A stretch of DNA of 27,500 bases from assembly GCA_001586965.3 (NCBI GenBank), contig LUCW03000510.1, positions 1 to 27,500 on the forward strand, written 5' to 3'. Source of the stretch: Sphaeroforma sirkka (taxonomy: Eukaryota > Opisthokonta > Ichthyosporea > Ichthyophonida). Positions 11,040-21,145 of this stretch are shown here, one piece after another (positions within the stretch are counted from its first letter, which is position 1; every line of letters starts with the position of its first letter). Under the pieces are notes generated by a model. It had not been told where the DNA came from. It worked only from the letters and a program-made list of their open reading frames with translations, and did not search any database. A program made the translations under genes and the position numbers.

Positions 11040-13900
11040 ACCAAAGGAGATGAACGTATATTTCAAACTGTTTATGTAAATGGAGAAAAAGTTATAGCAC
11101 TTTTTGATACAGGGGCTGAAGTCTCTGCTATCTCACGCCGAGTAGCTTACGCTACAGATATGGCTATCCATAACGAAACAACAAATTCAAATTTGGGAAA
11201 TGGCAAAGTTACCACTTACGAAGAAGCAATTGACTATGTACACATAATATTGTCAGATAGAAGAGAAGTAAAGACTCACCTAATCGTTACTGACATGTCT
11301 CAGAAATACGATTTAATTATAGGTATGACTGATCTTCTCAGCTTAGGTATAACTCTCACTGGTCTGCCTAATGGGCCAAACCCAAATAAAGATCAGTCAG
11401 ATGATAACATGTTAAAGATACCTAAACCCTCGGAAGGTGAAGTAAAAGATATAATTCCGCACTTTACCGATATAATTATGGACTTAATTATACAAAACAG
11501 AAAGATTGCAATAACTGACTCGTATATGTTTAAGTTCTCTAACGGGTACGTTAAGCTTGACTTAACAAACGTTTTAGGGTTTTAAGGTTTAAGACACAAA
11601 GACGTTGTCAAAACCCAAATTAAAGATTGATTAATAGAGGGTCTAATTGAAATCAAATATGATGCAACCCTAATTAACTTGGCTCTCTTAGCGGTCGATC
11701 AATATAAATATGATGGAACGTTTAGTAAAACAAGAGTAGTACTAGACCTGTCGCCAATCAACAAACTAATTCCGCAACATAGTTTTCCCTTACCTAAGAT
11801 AAGCGAGATACTACGCAAAATGGAGGGTGCGACTATCTTTTCCAAGATAGACTTAAAAGCTGCATTCCATCAACTACAGATATATGAGCCTCATAGGAAA
11901 TACTTTTCCTTTACTTGGCAAGGTAAGAAGTACCAGTATAAAGGTGCACCTGAAGGCTTACACATGTTACCTTCTTTCTTCCAACAAGATGATTGCAAGG
12001 ACATGCCGGACGTCCAAGTTAAGCACTGACAGTTCTATATGTGTTCACTAGAGCAAGATTAAGAGAAAAAGTTCAATAAAATCTATACCAAAGGAGATGA
12101 ACGTATATTTCAAACTGTTTATGTAAATGGAGAAAAAGTTATAGCACTTTTTGATACAGGGGCTGAAGTCTCTGCTATCTCACGCCGAGTAGCCTACGCT
12201 ACAGATATGGCTATCCATAACGAAACAACAAATTCAAATTTGGGAAATGGCAAAGTTACCACTTACGAAGAAGCAATTGACTATGTACACATAATATTGT
12301 CAGATAGAAGAGAAGTAAAGACTCACCTAATCGTTACTGACATGTCTCAGAAATACGATTTAATTATAGGTATGACTGATCTTCTCAGCTTAGGTATAAC
12401 TCTCACTGGTCTGCCTAATGGGCCAAACCCAAATAAAGATCAGTCAGATGATAACATGTTAAAGATACCTAAACCCTCGGAAGGTGAAGTAAAAGATATG
12501 ATTCCGCACTTTACCGATATAATTATGGACTTAATTATACAAAACAGAAAGATTGCAATAACTGACTCGTATATGTTTAAGTTCTCTAACGGGTACGTTA
12601 AGCTTGACTTAACAAACGTTTTAGGGTTTTAGGGTTTAAGACACAAAGACGTTGTCAAAACCCAAATTAAAGATTGATTAATAGAGGGTCTAATTGAAAT
12701 CAAATATGATGCAACCCTAATTAACTTGGCTCTCTTAGCGGTCGATCAATATAAATATGATGGAATGTTTAGTAAAACAACAAGTAGTACTAGACCTGTC
12801 GCCAATCAACAAACTAATTCCGCAACATAGTTTTCCCTTACCTAAGATAAGCGAGATACTACGCAAAATGGAGGGTGCGACTATCTTTTCCAAGATAGAC
12901 TTAAAAGCTGCATTCCATCAACTACAGATATATGAGCCTCATAGGAAATACTTTTCCTTTACTTGGCAAGGTAAGAAGTACCAGTATAAAGGTGCACCTG
13001 AAGGCTTACACATGTTACCTTCTTTCTTCCAACAAGTTATGATGGAACTATTTGCGGACCTGTCGTATAACGTATCAGTCTATTTAGATGATATAGTTAT
13101 CTTTACAAAGACAGCACACGAACATGCTAAACTCGTTAAGGAAGTCTTAAAGCGACTAAACCATGCCAAACTTAAGATTGACGAGGACAAGTGTTCTTTT
13201 GCTAAAGATACTATACACTTACTTGGTTACAAGGTATCTGCAGCAGGGGTAGAAATTGATCCTGGCAAGAAACGATTTCTGTTGGATCTATCAACACCGA
13301 TATGAACTCTGTTTGTGGGTTTGTTAATTTCTTCTCGGATTCGGTATCTCATCTTTCTCATTACTTAAAGCCTTTCAGTCACCTACGGCTGCACAAAAGA
13401 CCTTTAGGAAAGCTCTGGACTAAAGAATGTGATGATGCATTTAATCTAGTCAAAAGTAAAGCAATGGACGCACCCATCATGCAATACCCTGTGGATGGCG
13501 TTCCATTCCAAGTAGCAACCGACGCTTCAGATCGAGCGGGAGGTGGTGTGCTTTACCAAACGATAAAAGGTAAACCACTCTACTGTATACAATTCTTTAG
13601 CAAGAGTTATAATAAGAGTCAACGGAATTACCCTACCGTTAAACAAGAGCTCCTTGCTATAGTTACTGCGCTAAGACAGTTTAAAGACTACCTTTATGGA
13701 AGTTACTTTACTGTCGCCTGTGATCAAAAGTCTTTAACATACTTAAAAGATATGAACCCTGATTCACAGTTGGTGAGCCGCTGGCATGACATTATTGCCA
13801 AGTTCGCTTTTAATATAACACACATACCAGGAATACATAATCATTTTCCTGACATGTTCTCTCGACTTGTCCCTGACTACCAGAAAACAGTTAAAGAGTT
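11040..13900 (+). pseudogene. Copy C protease, RT and RNase H parts
   Basis: The protease is marked by ALFDTGAEVSAISRRVAYA, with the catalytic D-T-G triad of retropepsins. RT is marked by SKIDLKAAFHQLQI (motif A Asp), GAPEGLHMLPSFFQQ and SVYLDDIVIFTKT (the YLDD box). RNase H is marked by VATDASDRAGGG, ELLAIVTALRQFKDYLYG and ACDQKSLTYL. The protease and early RT section is present twice in tandem. The order and residues are those of the Ty3/gypsy group. After RNase H the sequence goes directly to LTR sequence. Confidence 0.87.
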
Positions 13901-13926
13901 ATTAGCAACCGATTGGATGCTTAATA

Positions 13927-14341
13927 ACCTCTCAACTACTACTTACAGGTTTTGGTCTTCCCGCCAATCTCCAAAATCCAATAAGTCATTTTCTTTTTTT
14001 AACTTTTCTTCAGATGGAACTTTATTTATATTAACTATTGTATTAACTTGACTTACGTCTATCTACAAATTAGACATGTGGTCATGAACACTTAGTACTT
14101 CTAGTGAAAATTATTCAATAAAGAACAGCTAGAGGTACGTCCTGTGTGATCGAGGATATTAATGCTCTTACCAAGAGGCAGTCCCGATCATTCTTACACA
14201 AGCTACCACTGCTAAATCCTAACTGACTTAAATTGTATTTTAGTTTGTATAACTTAATTTAAAAAATATAAATATCCATCGAAGTTTACAGCGCAAGTAA
14301 AACCTTCGTGTCAGACTTCAACGTTGTAAACTTCGATGGAT
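13927..14341 (+). repeat. 3' LTR piece of copy C with inverted tip
   Basis: The stretch 13927-14291 matches the central and U5 side of the 5' LTR, with AATAAA near 14120 and the same CATCGAAGTTTACA end. About 32 bp later the reverse complement of the tip (TGTAAACTTCGATGGA) appears at about 14326-14341, giving an inverted pair around a short unrelated loop. The same tip-against-tip layout is seen at 7803-8130. Confidence 0.72.
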
Positions 14342-15640
14342 ATTAACAAAGTATACTATTACAATTTCAATGTCTAGTCTTGGATTGTAAACACCAAAGC
14401 TCATCTTCTGTTACCGTGTTTCACTCACCTTGACTCGGATCTGGTACAAGTTGTCATCGCTCAAAATAATCTTCAGAATGCTGGTTTAAGACTTATTTGA
14501 TCTGGAAGTAAATTTATATGTCAGCTACGATGACACACTAAAACACCTACACTTCCAGGCCAACAGGACACATAATACACATCATACCAATCATCACAAG
14601 ATTTGCTTCAATCACCCACACCAGCAGAATTTGCAACTTTGACCAGACATACCTTCTACATCACCCCTTAATAACCAAATTGGCACCGCAAATCCTTCTC
14701 GCCCTCATGGAAAGCATTCCCCGAGCACTATGACCTATGTTGCATTTCATTGCACTACTGGACACAGGAGCCAAGAACCTGCACTACGAATTATGAGATA
14801 CCAGAACATCACACTTACACACAATCAAACAACATCGTTTACAATAGAGGCTTGGTACTCTCATTTAACGCACACGTAATTACTATCATACACTTCCCCG
14901 ATAGACTTATATGCATCTAAAACCAATGCGCAACTTCTGCGCGGCTGAGCAGATTTTATCGAATTTGGCAATCGAGAAGAGTTACGTATTCTTCCTTGGT
15001 TTCTTATTCCGAATATGCACACCCCAAAGCTGGATCTATCATCACCATGGTCGTTTCATTTCGTCTGCAAGCTCGCTGGTGGAATGTTTATCTTGTCTGC
15101 ATGCAATGCCAGCCATACTTCAAGTTTGTTAAGCAACATTTTTACGCCATGGTACTATACATGTCGGTGAAATTTAATGAGACTTTACTCTAGTGTCTAT
15201 TATGAATTGTATAAATAACCATGTTAAGCCAGGACCCGATCTCCAAACCGCAAATCCAGTATTCTCCAAACATTGCAACATTTTGTCAAAGGAAAGATGC
15301 GTTCTACGAACATCGCATATAAATCTACTAGGACTGTATACTGTACAGGTGTATATCTGAACAATTTATGATGCTGGTAGGTGATACGGTATTCATGCCA
15401 ATATATCCAATTGCCAAAACATATCCCCTTATAATGCTACCCTTTTCGTCAAGATCTCTAAGATATGAATTTGATTTGTCGCTGACAATGCTCTGAATTC
15501 CACAGTGAGGATATGTCTACCCTTGTGGCACGCCACCACATGAATCTTAAAGCACTGCTTCCTCACACTCGCTCTTGCAATGCAAACGGTGCGCGTCCTC
15601 AAGACACTCTCATTAAATTTGTCCTTTTGCTACTGCTTGA
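14342..15640 (+). mobile_element. Diverged retroelement scrap (protease-like motif)
   Basis: No intact gene is present in these 1.3 kb. Near 14750-14790 the plus strand reads IALLDTGAKNLHY, which fits the L-L-D-T-G-A signature of retropepsin-type proteases. Base use is richer in C/A than in copies A-C. Further on, a VGDTVFMPIYPIAK-like stretch near 15380-15420 could be an integrase C-terminal strand, but that is weak. If the reading is right, this is an old element of a different lineage with many breaks. The open frames at 14911-15132 and 14996-15193 are not recognisable. Confidence 0.35.
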
Positions 15641-16394
15641 TATACATATAGGACAATTATAGTCGGTTAGGATTAGCACTGGTAGCTTGTGAAAGAAATA
15701 ACAGGGTTGTCTGTGTGTTGGTAAAATCCGTAATAACCTCGATAACACATAACATATCGCTGACATATCTATTGTGTTTTAAATAGAAGGCTGCGTGCTC
15801 ATAGCTCACATGGTCTCATTGTAGATAGGTAACAGTGGTGTATATGTCTGAACCTACCGACCTAGTATTATGTTGGCTGGTTCAGTCATTCACCTTATTT
15901 ACTACACTGGTATGTATGTAAATATTGCTAATACAATAGGGAAGTATTTATAAATAGGTAAAGGCCCTTCTTAAAATATGTCAACAAAATAGAAATCAAT
16001 TGGATCTTGGAGATCCGCGGGAGGATCAAAACCACGAGTAGCAGTTCAGAATTTATATACTAGAGAATAAATTTTAATATATCTTCTGTTGTCACACACA
16101 GAGCCAAGCATATGAGTTATACCAAATATTCAGGCTATGAATATAAGCTATTAAAGAAGGAAACTTGTATTTCAAATTGAAAAATAAAGATAAGCATCTG
16201 TCATATTTCATGGCCTCCTAATGTTCAACTTGGGAGGCTATGCCAATCTCATTTGATTTTGATGACCTTGCCAGTAGTACCCTTGACCTTCACCCTTACC
16301 TTCTGTTTTTGGGTATAAAAACTGATTTTAATTGCAGTAATATTCCCCATGTGTCATAAAGTCTTTTAGACTGACAAGAGGCCAAATTCCTACA
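15641..16394 (-). repeat. Older, diverged LTR related to copies A-C
   Basis: Read on the minus strand it starts with TGTAGGAATTTGGCC at 16394, comparable to TGTAGAAATACGGCC at the start of the copy B 3' LTR. It also keeps counterparts of the CTCCCGC block (near 16010) and of the GCTACCACTGCTAAATCCTAAC block (near 15670). Overall it is much more diverged than the LTRs of copies A-C, so it is older or belongs to a sister family. A 36-bp palindrome (15849-15884), shared with the foldback element at 18169, lies inside it and looks inserted. No internal region of the element is attached. Confidence 0.6.
15849..15884. repeat. Solo 36-bp palindrome of the foldback family
   Basis: It begins TGAACC and ends GGTTCA, has the same length and the same CTAGTATTA centre as the end palindromes of the foldback element 2.3-2.7 kb away. 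It is followed by GTCATTCACCTTATTTACTAC, similar to the sequence that follows the unit at 18169. It lies within the older LTR, so it probably inserted after that LTR. Confidence 0.6.
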
Positions 16395-16694
16395 GACATA
16401 CATGCCTAGATGCATATTTACCGTCGCGAATAAATTTATATATATCTACTATTGTCCCAAAAAGAGCTAACCATATGAGTTATATAAAATACTCAGGCTA
16501 TGAATATAAGCTATTGAAAAAGAAACTTATATTTCAAATTGAAAAATACAGATAAGTATCTGTCATATTTCATGGCCTCCCAATGTTCAACTTGGGAGGC
16601 TATGCTAATCTCATTTGATTTTGATGTTTTAGATTGGCAAGAGGCTATATTCCTACAAATGTATACATTCCTAGACACATATTTACCATCGCAG
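16395..16694 (-). repeat. Partial tandem copy of the older LTR
   Basis: The stretch 16429-16694 repeats 16065-16428 in the same orientation, including CATATGAGTTATA, ATACTCAGGCTATGAATATAAGC (with differences) and CATGGCCTCC. The first unit has about 100 extra bases near 16272-16370 that the second lacks. The TG-type LTR start recurs at 16657. A further short related piece sits at about 17355-17391. Confidence 0.7.
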
Positions 16695-16866
16695 TGCGCC
16701 GGGCTGCTATAGTAAAATCATATGGAGTATTTCGAAGCGCTGGCTTCAACAAAACATTCGTCAACCACCACGTACAGTGACACGCTTTCCTCCGTGGTCC
16801 GGCACAGAGTTTATGCAGCCTACGAGACCAGACGATGTCATCGCCGGACTCATGAGTATCGAATAA
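16695..16866 (+). CDS. Unrecognised open segment (possible exon or element remnant)
   Basis: One plus-strand frame is open for about 57 codons and ends at TAA 16864-16866. It carries QPPRTVTRFPPWSGTEF and MQPTRPDDVIAGLMSIE, which look more protein-like than the neighbouring frames. It has no ATG near its start, and a possible 3' splice site (CAG) ends at 16694, although that CAG belongs to the adjacent repeat. I do not recognise a family. It could be a terminal exon, a remnant of a mobile element, or chance. Confidence 0.2.
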
Positions 16867-17689
16867 GCATCAGTAAACAATTTCGGTCGATCAAGATGGT
16901 GTCAGTAGCCGATAGCATCTTCAACGTTTGTTTCCCAACGAGCCCATTTCCATACGGCGGGAACTTGCACTAGTTCTAGAAACAAGATACTATAACGGGA
17001 TAACCTCTTTTCCATTTAGTTTTAAAAAGTTGGAGTAAACTGTATGAAGAGCAGTAATTATACGCTCCGGACAATTACTCTACTAGTATTTAAGCAGCAA
17101 ATTTATGCCTGCCAAACTTCCCACTCCAAAGTGCTAGCATATACTGCTCAAAGCAGTATATATAGGACGTGGGAAGCAAATACTTGCTTCATTGAATATT
17201 TCCTTCTTCAAGCACTCGCATCTATCCACCCTTGTCATCCGATATTCCTTATATCAAATCTTATTCGATATCTTATCCATAGTCTCTCAATACCAGGCAG
17301 ACTCAAATCATCCCTCACATCCTAGGCGCGGCCGAACCAGCTCCACCCCTCAAGCCAAGCATGTGAGTTATACCAAATACTCAGGCTATGTTGTTACGTG
17401 TGCCTACGTCGATTCTCTGCCATCGAAAGCTGATCAATGTCTCCTACCGACGTTTTCTCATATCAAATATACACCGAAGACATACCTCTTATACATAACT
17501 ATACAATACATAAAAACTTACTATATTGTACATATAGGTAAACTAGAAAAGTCAAATAAAACTATTTAAACACACTAGACGAATCTTTCATATTGGTACC
17601 TCTGGAAGAACCTTTATCATTAGTAACTAAAGTGAGTAACAATATTTATACTCGAGTCAAACTGTTTGCTTTGTTTATAGCGAGACTAG
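16867..17689. other. No supported gene; LTR-like scraps
   Basis: Open frames at 17044-17325 and 17192-17569 overlap, have no recognisable motif and look like chance. A TATATATAGG stretch near 17157 is TATA-like. The piece at 17355-17391 (CATGTGAGTTATACC, ACTCAGGCTATG) matches the older LTR family at 16110 and 16470. The rest holds nothing I can name. Confidence 0.5.
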
Positions 17690-17881
17690 CTAAAGAAGAG
17701 TTTTTACTGCTATGCAATTATGAAGGTCGATCAGCCGGGCAAGTGTTTCTTTTTCGTAGCAAGTATTAATGTGGCTTTCGATAATATCTATAGCCCTATA
17801 CTCGCTGCGAAGTTGCTTGACTGGATGACTTTCATAATCGCGTGTGCCCTTTTTGTTTCACGGATCACTTCTGTGTGCTAA
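17690..17881 (+). mobile_element. Possible LINE reverse transcriptase fragment (motif A)
   Basis: A plus-strand frame, open from about 17690 to TAA 17879-17881 with an ATG at 17720, contains VASINVAFDNIYSPILAAKLL. The spacing V-A-F-D-N-I, followed by a Leu-rich helix ending in DW, resembles RT motif A of non-LTR retrotransposons (usual form D-[IV]-x-x-A-F-D-x-[IV]). The first Asp of the usual form is Asn here. No second RT motif is seen downstream, so if real it is a short dead fragment. A chance match cannot be excluded. Confidence 0.35.
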
Positions 17882-18168
17882 CTTTTTTCTCATCGGGTCA
17901 GTGCAAACGACCAACATATAAAAATTCCGAAAAATATTGTTCTAATCATTTGTTAAGAGGTATACATCAAATACAGAATCAATTTTAAGGTATGCAGCAG
18001 CCCAACGTATGGGTTAGGTACAAGAACAGAGAAGATGTACATAAGATTTTTGTGGATAAGCAGCTTTTTTGCACAGCTCTGTAATGATTCTACTCGCTAA
18101 GAGTGTGGATAGATCAAATGAAGCTATCGACATGTTGGATTTATTGAAAGTGTATTAAATTAAATGAC
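17882..18168. other. No gene seen
   Basis: This is AT-rich sequence without a credible open frame, RNA or repeat that I can identify. It lies between the LINE-like fragment and the foldback element. Confidence 0.5.
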
Positions 18169-18559
18169 TGAATCAACCAATCTAGTACTAGGTAAATTGG
18201 TTTAGTCATTTAGTGTACTGCAAAACAGGAAAGTGCCGCGAGTACCAGCCCGCACGATCCACTTCTGGGTGACTTTATCTGAACCTTCCGCCAAGTGTAC
18301 TGGGTTGGTAGGTTTAGTTATTCAAATCACTACAAAACCGGAAAGATCGCGCATTAAAAACTTATCTTGGGTAAATGTCGTGCTGGGAGCCAATCAACTG
18401 GTATTAGGCTAGCACTATTGCGCAGCGTGGAAGGTTCACAGAAATCCGCCCAGTCGCGGATCGTGCGGAGTGAGAGAAGTACTCACGACACTTTCTAGTT
18501 TTGTAGCAAACAAGGTACATAACTGAAACAGTCAACTTAATACTAGGTTGACTGGTTCA
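18169..18559. mobile_element. Foldback (MITE-like) element with nested palindromes
   Basis: This stretch of about 390 bp has two long imperfect inverted arms, 18169-18290 and 18425-18559. Paired blocks include GCACGATCC, GTGAACCTTCC-type and CAAAAC.GGAAAGTG. Each outer end is itself a 36-bp palindrome (18169-18204 and 18524-18559) that begins TGAA and ends GGTTTA or GGTTCA, with CTAGTA in the centre of one and TACTAG in the other. A third, weaker copy lies at 18280-18316. It has no coding capacity and would need a transposase from elsewhere. I do not recognise its superfamily, and clear target-site duplications are not visible. Confidence 0.6.
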
Positions 18560-18670
18560 AAAATTTACCTATTTTCCTACAAAGGGTATCTACATAGTTT
18601 ACTTCAAATTGGAACTTGCCCTTTTCGGAATAAATAAGTATAGAAGCTATCATGTGATAACATATTCAAG

Positions 18671-18913
18671 TTGAAAACAACGTTAAGAACATTCGCTCAG
18701 CAGACAGTATCAAACCTCATCGATGTTTTCAAAATACAAAATATGGTTGCTTCAGTAGTGAAAGACATACATTATGGTGTTAGCGTCTCTGGAGATCTGG
18801 ACCAAGCCATGGCCACTCACCAAAACGATACCATAAATTGTGATATGGACTCTCTTAATGTTGTACGAGAAGTAGAAATTGACCATGTATGGAACAACCT
18901 ACATGTGAAATAG
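18671..18913 (+). CDS. Unrecognised 80-residue open frame
   Basis: The frame runs from ATG 18671 to TAG 18911-18913 and encodes 80 residues with a balanced composition (TFAQQTVSNLIDVF, VVKDIHYGVSVSGDLDQAM, VVREVEIDHVWNNLHVK). This makes it more protein-like than the other short frames nearby. It has no signal peptide, membrane segment or motif that I can name. The preceding foldback element and following non-coding DNA give no context. It may be a remnant of a mobile element, one exon of a longer gene, or chance. Confidence 0.25.
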   Translation: MKTTLRTFAQQTVSNLIDVFKIQNMVASVVKDIHYGVSVSGDLDQAMATHQNDTINCDMDSLNVVREVEIDHVWNNLHVK

Positions 18914-20243
18914 GTTGATGCGGAGATGTAAAATCATTAGTTTTTCTATTCTATTAGAGACAAACCGACCAGCTTCAGCAACTGAGAGTCTTGTTGCTTA
19001 TTAAAAGGTCCGACAAGATGTGTATTTTATACATTAGCTTTGATATGTGACTCGGACTACGGACAACCGAAGTGATTGATGGTGCGATAACATCCAGAAC
19101 TCAAGGAGGTGGTTGATTTCTTTCCATCTGAGTATATTTTGCTTACAAGCCGTAAGGCGGACCAGGGTCAGGTATATTTGCAATACAATAGTTTATTAAT
19201 ATATTTTAGATACATTCAGCAGAAATGACACACAGATGCACAACATAAAGAAAATTTATTGGGCAGGGAAGAACATATCTGACGTTTTAGGGTTTTTTCT
19301 GCATTGAACTGCAAAGTTGCCCGCTGATCTGTCTACCCACTTCTATCACGTAAGAAACGCACTACATCTCGGTTTTACAGTGGAGAACTAATTGTTTTGT
19401 CGGTTGGCTAATCGGTGAATAGTTAAAGCAGCGCACCTCGACAGAATTCAAAGAAATATAAATAACAAATACTGTCAAATGAATAGATGAGAGTGGACAT
19501 ACTTGCACAATAATACCGATATTCGAACGTAGTATACAGTAGTGCTCGCACACAGGATTTTGACTTTGACGTTCGTAATTTAGGCATTTATAAAGCCTTT
19601 AAACAGACTGTATCCATCCCAAATGGACACAATGAACCGACGGAATTACAACTAAAATGTGATAAAACACGGCGAGGGCGCTGCGGAGACCAAAAGCGTT
19701 TATTCAAAGAGGGTAGCAAAGAACTCGCGCGTTCTCCCTCACTTTCACTCAACTCACACACACAAATACGCACTGTTGTTCAGTCACACACGGTAGGGAG
19801 TACGGACCCACAAAAGTATGCTCTATTTTTTAAAACAAAATTCCGTTTAGGATCCGTCGGGGGCCCCTTTGAGGCCTATAAATGGAGAAAAAGCGTTCCG
19901 GACAGATTTCAAGTTCAATAAAAGGAATAAGGCCTCTACAGCTACTTTTTCGGGTTTAGATGGTCAATCTAAATGCTCAATTCATTCTATTATTTTAATA
20001 TTTGCGGCCATTTAAAATATCTGAAGGAAATTCACAGAATTTTAACTTTTAGTTGTCAGGTAGCAGAAAACAAACACCCGGACCGATATATTTTACAAAT
20101 CACACGTGTGCCTGTCGTATATATTTCAGTTTTGTATGTTTTTCTGTGATATGTATACGGACTATGATTATTTTATTTCGAAAGAAATTGTCCTACTAAA
20201 ACCAGATATTGATACCCGCTGTGATGATATTTTTTTTTCACAG
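18914..20243. other. Long stretch without a supported gene
   Basis: About 1.3 kb with no convincing coding frame. Two short minus-strand frames (19362-19553 and 19588-19773) have no recognisable motif. The plausible signals are a TATAAA at 19877-19882 and an AATAAA at 19917-19922, described separately, and a pyrimidine-rich 3' splice site just before 20244. Confidence 0.5.
19861..19935 (+). promoter_or_regulatory. TATA box closely followed by a polyadenylation signal
   Basis: TATAAA at 19877-19882 sits in a GC-rich context (GGCCCCTTTGAGGCC). Only 35 bp further on is AATAAA at 19917-19922. Such close pairing is typical of LTRs, where promoter and poly(A) signal lie near each other. I cannot define LTR ends, so a solo LTR of another family is only a suggestion. 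It could also be the promoter of the open frame at 20244. Confidence 0.3.
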
Positions 20244-20384
20244 ATGGCAAGCGAGAAAAAACACAATAAAAAACAGCGAATTCAACCATTTGTAGCCGAA
20301 AAATCAGGATGGAATACCAAAGACACACTTTCCTTTATTCAGGTGCTGTCGTACAATTTACATACGCTCCACTGTGTGATTTAA
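20244..20384 (+). CDS. Unrecognised small open frame after a strong 3' splice site
   Basis: A run of T followed by CACAG (20232-20243) is directly followed by ATG at 20244. The frame gives 46 residues. It starts basic (MASEKKHNKKQRIQPF) and ends with SFIQVLSYNLHTLH before a stop. The VLSYNLH stretch resembles the first strand of endonuclease/exonuclease/phosphatase domains, but nothing else of such a domain is seen, so I do not assign a function. A CAG/GTGCTG at about 20341 could be a weak 5' splice site inside it. It may be the start of a broken gene or chance. Confidence 0.25.
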   Translation: MASEKKHNKKQRIQPFVAEKSGWNTKDTLSFIQVLSYNLHTLHCVI

Positions 20385-21145
20385 ATCAACTCTCAGGCCG
20401 AGGGCAGGAAGCAAAGGCCACTCGGAGATACTCACTCGCGTGCTGGATACTCATTGCTGTACACTTCCCACATGACTATCTCAAAGGGAGCCCATTATAA
20501 GATTTTTATCACAGGCGGCGTCAAGACATCTGATTGAGATCTCACAACTGCTCAGCTGTCTTACTTTCACACTTTAACATCTTCTAGAATGGTGCTTCAG
20601 TGCAAACACTGGCAGGTGGCTGAGTTGGTCGAGATACTACAGTGCCACCCACCTTAGCGCTGAGATGCTGCAAGCACTGATGTGGTAGTTGTGCCGCTAG
20701 AACTACTCTTGCAAACCCGGAGTATAGCACAAAACCCTGAAACCCTGGAGTATTACGCAATCAAACTTCCACAGCACGCCGGATGAGTGGCTGTTCACGA
20801 GTCACACTTGCAAGTGATGTGCGGAGAAATAGGTGCGATAAGTATATGGAAAATAAGATGCTTCTGAAAGTATATGTAATATATTATGCTTCTATAAGTA
20901 TAAGGTATATATGATGATTTCGATGTCGCCCTATCATGATTGCGGATGTGTCTTAACACATAAAATGGGCAAATTAAGCTACGATAGTACAATATCGAGA
21001 CACCCCTCATGCCAGGCGTTTACCGTCCAACTGTTATGTTTGGCGTGGGGTGACTGTGACTGTGTGACTGTCCAGACACAGCACTTCTAAACAAGCACAT
21101 GTAAGAAAAGACTGCTTGTTCTATCGCTAAAATTGACCCCAGTAT
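20385..21145. other. Downstream flank of the PRELI-domain gene
   Basis: Apart from the tRNA-like stretch, nothing here is clearly functional. It lies 3' of the minus-strand host gene and should hold its 3' UTR. I see no minus-strand AATAAA close to the stop codon. The open frame at 20795-21010 is Tyr/Ile-rich and looks like chance. Confidence 0.45.
20607..20700 (+). repeat. tRNA-like head, possible SINE remnant
   Basis: TGGCTGAGTTGG at about 20616-20627 fits the RNA polymerase III A-box consensus (TRGCNNAGYNGG) exactly. The preceding GGCAGG and following GTCGAGA resemble the D-arm region of tRNA-Leu or tRNA-Ser. I find no B-box at the proper distance and no cloverleaf, so it is not a functional tRNA as it stands. 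A decayed tRNA-derived SINE is possible. Confidence 0.25.

Larger units (their letters stand above)
8293..14291 (+). mobile_element. Ty3-like LTR retrotransposon, broken copy (copy C)
   Basis: This is a plus-strand copy about 6 kb long. Its parts are a 5' LTR (about 8293-8833), Gag (9035-10982), protease (DTGA at about 11106), RT (YLDD near 13085), RNase H (about 13480-13760) and a 3' LTR piece (13927-14291). The Dam-like domain and integrase are not seen. A protease to early-RT stretch of about 1 kb occurs twice in direct tandem inside the copy. The two versions are almost identical, so the duplication is recent. Where both exist, protein parts agree closely with copy B. It is a fossil with several breaks. 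Confidence 0.87.

Noticed and set aside
19283-19297. TTTTAGGG-type telomere-like motifs, here and in copy C
   Set aside because: Only one or two units at each place, too short to call interstitial telomere sequence.
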